Of a DNA stretch of 64,000 nucleotides, positions 48,301 through 58,585 are shown piece after piece. Numbering within the stretch: position 1 is the stretch's first letter; every line of letters begins with the position of its first letter. The notes under the pieces were generated by a model that saw only the letters and a list, made by a program, of their open reading frames with translations, had not been told where the DNA came from and searched no databases. The translations under genes were made by a program, and so were the position numbers. Source of the DNA: Siphonodentalium dalli (taxonomy: Eukaryota > Mollusca > Scaphopoda > Gadilida > Siphonodentaliidae). The DNA is taken from NCBI GenBank assembly GCA_032622095.1, contig CP136062.1, positions 162,314,875-162,378,874 on the forward strand, written 5' to 3'.

Positions 48301-48718
48301 CGAGATCTCGCCTGCGCATGCGCGAAGCGGGCGTCGCACGGGCTCGGCGACCCGATAAAATTCGTATCCGGGGCAAGATACATTCACATACCAAATTTCA
48401 AGTCGATAGCTCCACCCGTTTCCGAGATCTCGTCTGCGCATGCGCGAAGCGGGCGCCGCACGGGCTCGTCGACCCGATAAAATTTGTATCCGGGGCAAGA
48501 TACATTCACATAGCAAATTTCAAGTCGATAGCTCCACCCGTTTCCGAGATCTCGTCTGCGCATGGCTCGCCAATACAACAACGTCCACCGCCTGGTCAAA
48601 CTACACACACGTACCAAGTTTCGTCCCGATCGGTCGAGAATCGTAGATTTGTATTAATGACAGACAAACAGACAGACAAACATACAGACAGAGGTCTTCA
48701 TAATATATATGAGATTAG
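45380..48718. repeat. 122-bp GC-rich tandem array with transposon-like tail
   Basis: About 25 units with a constant step of 122 bp (for example 46662, 46784, 46906). Each has GATAGCTCCACCCGTTTCCG, CTGCGCATGCGCGAAGC, CGACCCGATAAAATTCGTAT and CACATACCAAATTTCAAGTC. Two shortened units lie near 46040-46260. Three exits (45560-45630, 47890-48050, 48560-48718) lead to GCCAATACGACAACGTCCAC. At the last two this is followed by GTTTCGTCCCGATCGGTCGA and a GACAGACAAACAGACAGA stretch, as seen at the 3' ends of some eukaryotic transposons. The long ORFs on both strands arise because 122 is not a multiple of three and the unit lacks stops. Confidence 0.93.
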
Positions 48719-48779
48719 TTGTCCAAAAGTAATAATAAATCACTATTGCGTTCAAAATATCCATTAATTTGGAGTTTAC

Positions 48780-48940
48780 TCTAATACCGCCCAGCAGGGG
48801 CTTTTGTACTATTTTTTCAAAATCGCCCAGCTGGGCCGCCCAGCTGGGCTTTTATAGGGTCTCGTTCTTTACCCATTAACTCTGCATGTGCCGTGAAGAC
48901 AGTAATTTTCCTCTATACTCTGTAACGCGGAAAATATTAT
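48780..48940. other. Short palindromic GC block
   Basis: CCCAGCTGGGCCGCCCAGCTGGG near 48828-48850 consists of two CCCAGCTGGG palindromes around CCG. Function unknown. Confidence 0.6.
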
Positions 48941-49029
48941 GTCTTCACTCCATACCCGCTACTGGGTAAACAAACAACAACTAAGAGCATTAAGCTTTAA
49001 GTGGTATGCTAGGCGGTCGGACCTAGATA
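48941..49029. repeat. ~90-bp direct repeat flanking the 122-bp array, right
   Basis: Counterpart of 44900-44994. The pair encloses about 3.9 kb. Confidence 0.8.
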
Positions 49030-49474
49030 TATTACAAAAAGAACGGGCTGCAAGGCCAATCATTATAGTCATGCTATAGTTTCGATCCCAGAAATTTTAA
49101 CTATAACTATATATATATAGTACTTATATATCGACATGGATATATATGATCAACACATTTCCGCATATTGCCATCAAAAATAAATATATCATAAATTTAT
49201 CATAAATGCTCAATTTTGGATACTGCAAGTCTTGATTATATCGAATCACGGACGTAACCGTCCTTTGCACTCTCAGTGCGCCATCGACCGTGTCTCTTGA
49301 ACATATGGTCGTTTCACCTGCATTTGCAACCGCGGTTTCCCCCGCCTGCTCGTAAAGAGTGAATACCAATATTTAAACTGTACTTCCAATATATATAGCA
49401 TAGCATAAACGAGAAATATTTCATTCATTCCATTGCACATGTGTAACTAAATATTTTATTTAGTATGATGAGCT
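49030..49474. other. Non-coding stretch
   Basis: AT-rich. An 81-codon minus-strand frame (49124-49369) has no recognisable domain and is not called. Confidence 0.45.
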
Positions 49475-49820
49475 TTAACCCTTTACCCAACAAACCGGCC
49501 AAAACCGGCCAAATAAAGATTCAACAGCCTAAAATATCTTCGGTCTGTCTCAATAGAACCATACAAATATGGATATCATTGGAACCGGCTCCTTGACCAC
49601 ATTGTGATAGTTACAGTTATGCCCTGTGTCAATGCATTCTCTCTTATATATGCGAGCCTAAAACAATTTTTACCATTTTTTCTTACATTCTTTAACAATT
49701 ATATAATTTTTAATGTGCTAAGCCAATGCATTCTCTTATATATGCGAGGCGACCTATGGTCGACTCGCTTATATAAGAGAATGCATTGGCACAGGGCCCT
49801 TCTGTTGGGTAAAGGGTTAA
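49475..49820. mobile_element. TTAA-type MITE with hairpin core, copy 5 (one hairpin broken)
   Basis: TTAACCCTTTACCCAACA and GGGTAAAGGGTTAA ends, same orientation as copy 1. The first hairpin has lost its second arm (after TATATATGCGAG the sequence jumps to the spacer), while the second hairpin is complete. Confidence 0.87.
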
Positions 49821-49870
49821 ATAAACCACAATTAAAAACAAATGACGGAAGATAACTTCCTCGGACCACA

Positions 49871-49990
49871 AATTCCGTACCAATGATAGATATTCCGTAC
49901 CAATGATAGATATTCCGTACCAATGATAGATATTCCGTACCAATGATAGAAATTCCGTACCAATGATAGATATTCCGTACCAATGATAGA
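49871..49990. repeat. 20-bp tandem repeat, six copies
   Basis: TATTCCGTACCAATGATAGA, starting every 20 bp from 49871, with two units beginning AATT. The long minus-strand ORFs across it are repeat artefacts. Confidence 0.95.
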
Positions 49991-51240
49991 TATTTGGAAA
50001 TGAACAAATAAGGACAAACACTTGTATCCATTTTGCTGAAAGCAAAAATTTATCCCCGTCTCCCAAATAATAGTTCTACTTTGAAGTACCTATATTGGGT
50101 TCGGAAAATTACACATACTGTGATATCGAATCCCACACACTACCGCCCCGACTGAGCTCTATGTGTGGATCAATTTTCAACATGCGCATACGATTCATAT
50201 ATGCACTGAACTAAATGACAAGGCATTACAACCTTGAACCTGAATGAACACTTTCCAACGCCCGAATGTTTATGCACATTCCTCACAGTGTTTTTGCTTC
50301 TATAAGAACACATCATATCCACCGACGACCCGGCCAAGCACATTAGCTCATCCGAAGAAGAAGTATTCCCTCTGCAAATCTTCAAAAACTAGACACCTTA
50401 TGTCATCAGCTGAAACAAAATACATGCAAATATATAAACACCTCTCTTAATAAAAGTGATGTGAAACGTAAATTGAACCTCACAATTGAGTTCCCTGCGT
50501 CATTCTGTGGGAAGAGTGAATAAAATAACTCAGATACACGAAATCCCCCATCCTGAAGTCAGTTTGTACACATTATACGACCATTCGGCTAACTATTTAT
50601 ATTCATCAATCGTCCCGATTAATCTCACCATAATAACACGAAAATACAAACCGATGCGTTGTCTTGTGCAGTCACGGAAATGCCCGAGCACTTCCGACTC
50701 GATTGGGATTGAATCGGGTTTCGTTCTCAGAAATGGCTTCTAGGGAGGATGACCGTTCGCTGGAATAGCGTCATGCACATCAGAATATTAAAGCGAAAAA
50801 CAAATTGACATCGCAATCGGTAGTCAATTCGACAGGGAAGGAATAGAAAGGGAATTGTTGCGTGAAATCACAAACGGAAGAACATTGGCCGAGTTAGTGG
50901 CAAAGATTATAATCGAACAGTGATCGAGAGGTAATAATTCCAAAATGTTACTATTTATAGAAAATTGTAAGCGCATTGACCGAATTTTTACATCAATCTG
51001 GCCGCAAGCACAGTACCGTGCAGAAAGAGTTGTCTTACTTTTTTAACTCAAAACTGTTTAATTACATTATACCTGTACAATAGTACAAATAATTGGTATT
51101 CAATATGCCAGTACAGAACATTTGTTAGCTCATTGGCCATGAAATGTTTTTAATGGCAAATTCTGTTGTCAAGCTTTAGTAAGCACTATTCATTCTGATG
51201 GATGATAACTATAATGGAAAGCCTTTTTCACATGTATTAG
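49991..51240. other. Non-coding stretch
   Basis: No gene is supported. Short ORFs on both strands lack any recognisable motif. Confidence 0.45.
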
Positions 51241-53335
51241 CTAATTGCACATTAGCGTAAGTGAATTACAATTAAGCGTAATGTATTACACTCAGGCGTA
51301 ATGTATTACACTCAGGTGTAATGCACACATATAAAGCGTACTCCACTTACGCTTAACCGTATGATGTAGATAAAGCATTACTCCTCTGAGTAATATAATT
51401 ATGACTAGTGTGCTTAAGCGTAATTGATTAAAGTGTGCTTAAGCGTAATTGATTTACGCTTAAGCTCACTGGTCATTTATTTTCATTGATAGATTAATTA
51501 CACTTAATCATAAATGAATTATGCTTAAGCGATTATACGAGAAGCCGTTTTCACATTTATTCTGATTCTGCTTAATCGCAAATCATTTACGCTTAAGTGT
51601 AAATCATTTGCACTTAAGAGCAAATCATTTATACTTAAATACAAATCATATGCTCTTTAGCGGAAATAGTATGGGAGGCCCTTTTCACATTTATTATTTA
51701 TTTGCACTTAAGCGCAAATATTTGTGCTTAAGCATAAATCATTAAGCGCAAATATTTGTGCTTAAGTGTAAATCATTTGCGCTTAAGCACAAATATGTGT
51801 CTATCAATTTAATTGCGCTTAAGCGCAAATACCTAACACTCCATCTGATGTGAATGATTGAGTCCATCTCATATTATATTAGCATGGGCCCATAGTAATA
51901 GCCCCATACAGACTCGAAGTTGAAGAAAAAACATATTTCCATATGCATATCAGCATCTCTGTCCCTGGTGTCCCAAGATTTGGTGCCTCACTCCCAGAGC
52001 TCATGTATATTTTATTATCTCCTGCACAGATATATACCATTTCCATGGCCATAAATAGGGAATTAGGGGTTACTGGGGTTTGCTTCCCTCATATGGTGTA
52101 CTCATTGACTTGAAGTTGGGGAAAAACCCCTATTTTCATAATATCAGCATCCCTGTCCCCAAGAATTTGTGTCGCCATCCCAGAGATATAGTATATTTTA
52201 TAAAAGAGACATATCCTACACAGATCTATATCATTTCCATGGTCATAAAACAGATCTTGGGGTTTCTGGGGGATTGTTTCCCTCATATGGTGGGGCTATA
52301 TCAACTTTAGTGATGTGTTTAGGCCTGTGCCATGTAAAATTAATTCAGGGGGGATCATTGCATATTGATTTTTATTTGCGCTTAAGTGCAAATGATTTGC
52401 GCTTAAGCGCAAATATGATCTATTTGCTTAATTGCAAATGATAGAGGTTATTTGCGCTTAAGCGTAAATAAATAATAAATGTGAAAAGGGCCTCCCATAT
52501 AATAGATCACATTTATGGCAATTTTATGCTAAAGCGCAAATATATTATTAGACACATATTTTTTGCGCTTGAGCGCAATTGATTTACACTAATAAATAAT
52601 ATATTTGAAAAGGCGATTTCCTCTAAACTCAAATTTACTCTGGCAATAAGACATCAATCAAACATCGGTTTAGACTCCCCCATATACTATGAGATGGACT
52701 CAATTATTCAGACAGAGGAAATCAGTTGGAGTTAGGTATTTGCTTAAGTGTAAATGAGTTCCGCGCTTAAGCGTAAATGAAGTACGCTTAAACGTAATTC
52801 ATATACACTCTCATTGAACTCCCCTCAAGCTGAAATGGATGCAACCGCATTACTAATGCCAGTAACCTACATCAGGTTATACCAATATACATGAGGTATA
52901 TGGGGAGCCAAATTAACATTTAATAAATAATAGAGCTTAAGCGATATAATTGAGCTTAAGCGATATAATAAGGGAAGATATAATTGCGATTAAGTTCAAT
53001 AAGGAAATATCTAATTGCGCAAAAAGGAATATCGTATTGCACTTAAGCGCAATAAGGAATCTCTAAGCGCAATAAGGAATCTTCTTATTGCACTTAAGAG
53101 CGATAAGAAATATTCTTATTGCACTTAAGTGTAATTAGAGATTCCTTGATTGGGGGGGGGGGGGGCTTTAGCTCAATTATTTATTAAATGTTAATTTGGC
53201 TTCCTCCCATAGAGGTGAGATAGCTGATGAACCCAATTACACTCAAGCGTAATTCAAATGTATTACGCTGATCGTAAGTTAATTATGCTTAAGCATAAAT
53301 AATTTATGCTTAAGTGTAATTAGCTACTATAAAGT
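51241..53335. repeat. Palindrome-dense region built on CTTAAG
   Basis: ATTTGCGCTTAAGCGCAAAT and close variants (ACTTAAGT, GCTTAAGC, with flanking AAAT or AATT) occur several dozen times in both orientations with irregular spacing. AGGCCCTTTTCACATTTATT at about 51675 is inverted at 52475-52495, so 51.67-52.50 kb is a larger inverted unit. Inside it two ~190-bp copies (51890-52081 and 52084-52290; CATTTCCATGG, CTTCCCTCATATGG) form a tandem pair. A run of 14 G lies at 53152-53165. Confidence 0.85.
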
Positions 53336-54264
53336 GAATCTTGGATAAGGGGAGTACTCTAAATTGTTCTTTCGACCAGCTGTTTCTACCAATTAAAAAA
53401 AAATCTCATTTATTTTGAAACTAATGAAAGACAATGGTATATTTTTTTACTAGTAATATTCATTATAAACTTGTACAAATCTGAAAACAAACAAAATTTT
53501 AATATTTAAGAAATTTAGAGTTCCCTCTCTTACAGCAGCAACCACTATGCCAGGAAGACCAATCGATCTAGTTCAGCCCGATTGGGCTATTATAATTTAT
53601 AGATCGATCGGTGGTTCATGCACTCTCTGCGTTTGAAATATTGCTAATAATTTCCATTTACATAAGTCAATAATGCCATTGCAGATAACTTCATCTTAAA
53701 TTCGACCAAATGTGTTGACGTTTGATAAGAAGGGCAGGAATTCCCCGATTTGTTTATTTTCAATCGATGAGAAGCATGACGACCTGGATCAGCTGATCGG
53801 TTCGGAGGTGTGCCAATCGTATTTTGCATGCTGTGAATACCCATTCACGCCTAAATTTGCAAACAATCCATATATAACATATACACAGTGTGTACACTTT
53901 GTTAGTTGCCAATTAATTCTCGACATTTCAATTAGAAAACATGAGATATCGATGCAAAAATCAAGACATAATCACATTATCTAATTTGTGTTTTGTTGAA
54001 TCTACTTTCGGTTATCGACATGTCCGCTATTGTTTTGGCTGTTCTCTTAACCGTGCGTGCCAGCCGATCGTCGTTTTTCGGGCGGTTCCGATTTCTTCCG
54101 AATATAATTCCATGACCTCCACGCGATGATTCGCGCCGAAAATGTGGTTGTATCTGAGAAGATTTCTTACTCTGACCGCAGTTTTCAGCAATTTAATACG
54201 GGGCGAATACCGCATCAATAATATGCAACCTTGGGGTTTTATTTCTAGTTTTTTATGACCTTTC
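53336..54264. other. Non-coding stretch
   Basis: No gene is supported. A short inverted pair ATCGATCTAG / TAGATCGATC lies near 53563 and 53600. Confidence 0.45.
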
Positions 54265-55080
54265 TTATGGTATATCGGATACAGTTCTGTCTGACATGAA
54301 ATATATACCCACCGGGAGTGAAGCTAATGACTTTAAATAAAAAATATTCAAAGCAACAAATGCAGAACGGATTTTATGAAAAAGTTCAGATATTGGCACT
54401 TTATCAAGAATATTAACCAAAAATATATAGCTTTTGACAAAATGTTTGAACTCGCCATCTGTATTTGCAAGTTTTTGCCAAAAAGCCGAAGAATCCCAGA
54501 ATGGGACCACCAAAGAATTATAGGATTGTTCAGTTTCCACTGTTTGTAAAACTCTTGTAGTAGACTTGGTAATTTATTATACCCCTCCAACTTTGCATAT
54601 ATGCATCAGTACCAATCGGATTCTGTGCAGAAATGCATCAATGCCAATCAAATTATCATATATAGATCAATATATTCCCCATTTCTTTTCCAGATGATGG
54701 AAAGTCTCAGTACTGACACTCAAAGTGTCTGTGACTTTAGCTTTGCTAAGAGCATCAGCATTCGAAATTTGATCCCGTGGAATCCAAGCTAGTTTGAGAT
54801 TATTATCAAACAGCGTGCACATGCGTTCTATGTATGAATAAATTATGTACAAAACCATTACTCTGATCCCCGACAGCATTTTGTATATCAGATTTAGATT
54901 TTAGAACCACATTCGTACCTTTTAAATTATAGGCGCGAAAAATTCTAAAGCACGAAAGCACGCTTTAATGCCTCGGGCTCTCTCTACGTTAAACTCACCA
55001 ATGCCTCCTTTGCTATTCCAATCTTTCATTACCACATGTCAAGAAATCTGCCGATTTGGCTGCCATCAAGGCGTTATTAT
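54265..55080 (-). pseudogene. DIRS-like retrotransposon RNase H region remnant
   Basis: Leftwards on the minus strand: DWNSKGGIGEFNVERARGIK near 55000, KGTNVVLKS and DIQNAV near 54920-54890, LKLAWIPRDQISNADALSKA near 54800-54740, ETFHHLEKKWG near 54690, then LVVPFWDSSAFWQKLANTDG near 54510-54450. This succession (RNase H, WIPR...N.AD.LS, then the VP.W..S.FW.L stretch) is characteristic of DIRS-like tyrosine-recombinase retrotransposons. Several frame changes and stops break it, and no recombinase domain is visible. The right end meets the 530-bp direct repeat at 55081, which may have inserted into it. Confidence 0.72.
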
Positions 55081-55610
55081 TATTATACTTCCATGGTGTA
55101 ACCAAGGAAGTATATTGTTTTTCTATTGGGGCCGTTTTCCGTGTTATTGAAAATACTCAGAAACTAATTGGAGGAGGACCGTGAAATCTCTAGGGATCGT
55201 AGGCATCTAAGGGATACTGAAAATGAAGGTATCGCGATGTCGCCAGAACGCTTCGCCACGGAATGAAATTTAAAAAAAATAAATATTTTTCACTATTATT
55301 ATTATTATTATTATTAAAATACTCAACACTTTTATAATCACTATATTTCGGAAAGTATGAGCAGTAGAAAACTAAAAGTTGGTAAGTATGTTGGGGCAAA
55401 TGAGTTTTATGCCTTAGTCGCATAACGAATATTGTCCGCGCTTTCTTCGCATAGTTATCTCCCCTTATACGAAAACATGTCATTTTATTATCTCGGAAAT
55501 TATAAGGAGCAGAGCATCGAAAATTGGACCGTATGCACAACTTGATATGCCCTACAGACCAACGGCATCAAAACTTGTGTCCGAGCTTTTCCTGAGGAGT
55601 TACCGCCCAT
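55081..55610. repeat. 530-bp direct repeat, copy 1
   Basis: Begins TATTATACTTCCATGGTGTA and ends GAGGAGTTACCGCCCAT. It matches 56533-57060 with only a few differences, including the length of an ATT microsatellite and a two-base GT insertion. ACTTCCATGGTGTAACCAAG is itself part of a near palindrome. Confidence 0.9.
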
Positions 55611-56532
55611 AAATAGGCAAACCTCAAATTGGTTGTACTCAGCTGTTCTTTTGTATAATTGTAGATAACCGAATTCGGTTTTCTCAGTCCTCTTGGTAGT
55701 TGTCCGTTCATTGCGAAAACAAAAACTGGACAGGGTCGGTCATATATTTTTACATTGGGGTAGGGGAAAAATTTTCGAAAAAAAAAAAATTCTTTACGAA
55801 AGTAGTCTATTAAGGTATGCGCATTCCATGAGTGAAGTTGATCATAAAGCAAAACGAAATTTTGAAATCCGATTAGAAACACCAGAGTTGTTGGTCCTGG
55901 AAATTCGCATTTTTGCGCTGATCTGCTAACGACCGCAACTCCTCTGAAATTATCCGACAATAAAAGCCGTATCACACGCTGGTGTGATCGGAATAAAGAA
56001 CGCAAGTGGTGCGCCAAAATCTGCCAGGTTCGGTTCAGTATTGTGGGTTTGGGGAGGGGGTGGTCCCAGGTCCCAATTTTTTTTTGGTCTCTGAATCAGA
56101 TGAAACTTGGAATATAACATCTACCTTTCAAGCTGATTAGGAAACTGAAAACAGATCGTTAATCTGTTGGAAAATGTCGGAGATTTGGTCCCTCAAAGTT
56201 TAAAATTGGGCACATATGCTTGTCAATTTCAAAATGTTATTCGTCTCTGAATAAGTTTAAATCCATACCATTGCATCTCTGAGAGCAGCAGATCACAAAA
56301 CTGAAAATAGTTTTAAAATCCGTTGGTAAATAACGAAGTTACGGGCCCTCAAAGTTCGCATTTTGAGCCGGGATTGACGATGTGCTAATCCCGTCACCCA
56401 GTTTCGAGGCAGGGGTGGGGTCACTCCCATACACTTCAGATGAAAATACAAAAGCCAGGATAACATATGGTCACACAACTGAACATTTTGTATTACTAAA
56501 CTGCGATTCTTTCATCTCAATATTTTCTCTAT
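55611..56532. other. 922-bp spacer between the direct repeats
   Basis: No recognisable protein. Open frames on both strands (55568-56017 minus, 55693-55929 plus) have no domain I know. The spacing would suit a solo pair of repeats or a very small LTR-like element, but no primer site, polypurine tract or coding region supports the latter. Confidence 0.5.
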
Positions 56533-57060
56533 TATTATACTTCCATGGTGTGTAACCAAGGAAGTATATTGTTTTTCTATTGGGGCCGTTTTCCGTTTTA
56601 TTGAAAATACTCAGAAACTAATTGGAGGAGGACCGTGAAATCTCTAGGGATCGTAGGCATCTAAGGGATACTGAAAATGAAGGTATCGCGATGTCGCCAG
56701 AACGCTTCGCCACGGAATGAAATTAAAAAAAAATGTTATTTTTCACTATTATTATTATTATTATTAAAATACTCAACACTTTTATAATCACTATATTTCG
56801 GAAAGTATGAGCAGTAGAAAACTAAAAGTTGGTAAGTATGTTGGGGCAAATGAGTTTTATGCCTTAGTCGCATAACGAATATTGTCCGCGCTTTCTTCGC
56901 ATAGTTATCTCCCTTTATACGAAAACATGTCATTTTATTATCTCGGAAATTATAAGGAGCAGAGCATCGAAAATTGGACCGTATGCACAACTCGATATGC
57001 CCTACAGACCAACGGCATCAAAACTTGTGTCCGAGCTTTTCCTGAGGAGTTACCGCCCAT
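56533..57060. repeat. 530-bp direct repeat, copy 2
   Basis: Second copy. It continues to the right into different sequence (AAAAATGGACAAACTATACA), so the repeat boundary at GCCCAT is sharp. Confidence 0.9.
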
Positions 57061-58585
57061 AAAAATGGACAAACTATACACCAGGATGAATAAACCAATG
57101 TTTTTTTTGTTTTTTTGTTTTTATAAGTACAGAGCTCAAATTTTTTTATTGCATATTCCGAATTGGACGATAGATTCGGACTCGAATATCCGCTGAAAAA
57201 TGTTTTTACCCAGTACTTTCCGCGTTACGGGGTACGGAAATATTGCGACTACTTTTCTCGCCAAATCCAAACCGGCTGGTTAAAGAGCAAAATAATGTCG
57301 TAGCATGTACGTTGACATACTTTATGTACTTCCCATAAGTTTGACGGCTATACTATAAATGTAACATGCCCAACGGAGAATGCGTGTCAGTGTGGGTTGA
57401 GACTTTAGGAAAATTCCACGAAAATTGCAAAGGGGGGAAAATTCAAACATCGAGATAATTTTTTTTAACGAGAATATCTGATGGCTAGTGTTCACGCGCA
57501 TCCAGAGTGCGATTTTCTCATTTTCAGATGGAACGGTTTACTCGTGACAACGCTATATATCATAAATATGTATACTTCTGTAGTCTATCACTAGCCGATT
57601 TTTAGCCCCAAATCCAAACGGGCTAATGTAGGAGCGAGTTTAATGCGGTGGTACGTAAGCCGGTATACTGTAGGTATGCTTCCAAAATTTGACCTCTCTA
57701 ATATAAACGCAACCTGCTCAAGTGAGTGTTTGTGTTGGTGGCTTCAGATTTGGCAAATTCCACCGAAGATCAAATGGGGAAAATTACTCCGAAAATCATA
57801 TATTGAGATAAAAACTTTTCGATGAGTGGATGTGATAAGTAGTATCTAAACGCAAGATTAGTACACTTTTTAATTATTTATATTGAACGGTTTAACCCTG
57901 GTAGCGTATAACGTTGTAACGGGTGATATATATTACTCAAATTCAAACCCTCTATTCATGACGCAAATTCAAACGGACTTATCAAGAATCAAGGCAAATG
58001 CATGAATATGCTCACCGATATACTATATAGGTATGTCCGCTCTACTGTAAAAGTAACCTATTGTCACGATTTGACCTGTCCAAAACACTTCCCGGACAAA
58101 TGTTTTCCTAGGTATCAAATTTCGTCGAAATCCGTTCGTTTTACCCGATTTGCCCTTGAACTGATAATTTCGAAGGTCAATGTCAGGTCGGGGGTCACGA
58201 CTTGACCCGCCCAAAAGACTCCCCAGACAAAAGTATCCCTAGGTATCGAATTTCGTGGAAATCCGTCTGTTTTACCCGATTTGACCTTCGATTGAGCTTT
58301 TTAAAGACAAATGTCAGGTCGGTGGGTCACGATTCGACCCGTCCAAAACACTCCCTGGACAAAAGTACCCACATTTATCAGATTTCGTCAAAATCCGTCC
58401 AGCAGTTTTCCCGGCCATAGCTGACAGACAAACAAACAGACAGAAGTACCAAAATATATATTAAATTTAGAAATATCAATGCAAGTCCAACATCGGATCG
58501 TAAGGCACCAATATGCATTCGCACGAAGAGGAACACACATATACGCATAACACTCACATGGGATGGGACGGAATACCATGGAAGT
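57061..58585. repeat. Diverged tandem units and transposon-like tail
   Basis: Two to three ~310-bp units share CCAAATCCAAAC(C/G)GGCT and TGAACGGTTTA. From 58060 three ~120-bp units share CCCGACCTGACA inverted, AAATCCGTC and TTTTACCCGATTTG. The end has CAGCAGTTTTCCCGGCCATA followed by GACAGACAAACAAACAGACA. CCATGGAAGTATAT near 58577 is the inverse of the start of the 530-bp repeat, so 55081 or 56533 to about 58590 may be one element with inverted ends. Confidence 0.6.

Noticed and set aside
45345-48767. Many overlapping ORFs of 70-210 codons on both strands in the 122-bp array
   Set aside because: They repeat every 122 bp, occur on both strands, and arise from a stop-poor GC-rich unit. No domain or start context supports translation.
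49699-50066. 110-118 codon minus-strand ORFs
   Set aside because: They translate the 20-bp tandem repeat and then the MITE hairpin in two frames.
55568-56017. 149-codon minus-strand ORF
   Set aside because: No recognisable motif, overlaps an opposite-strand ORF and spans the end of a direct repeat.
55081-57060. A second LTR retrotransposon with 530-bp LTRs
   Set aside because: The repeats do not begin TG and end CA, and no primer site, polypurine tract or coding region lies between them.
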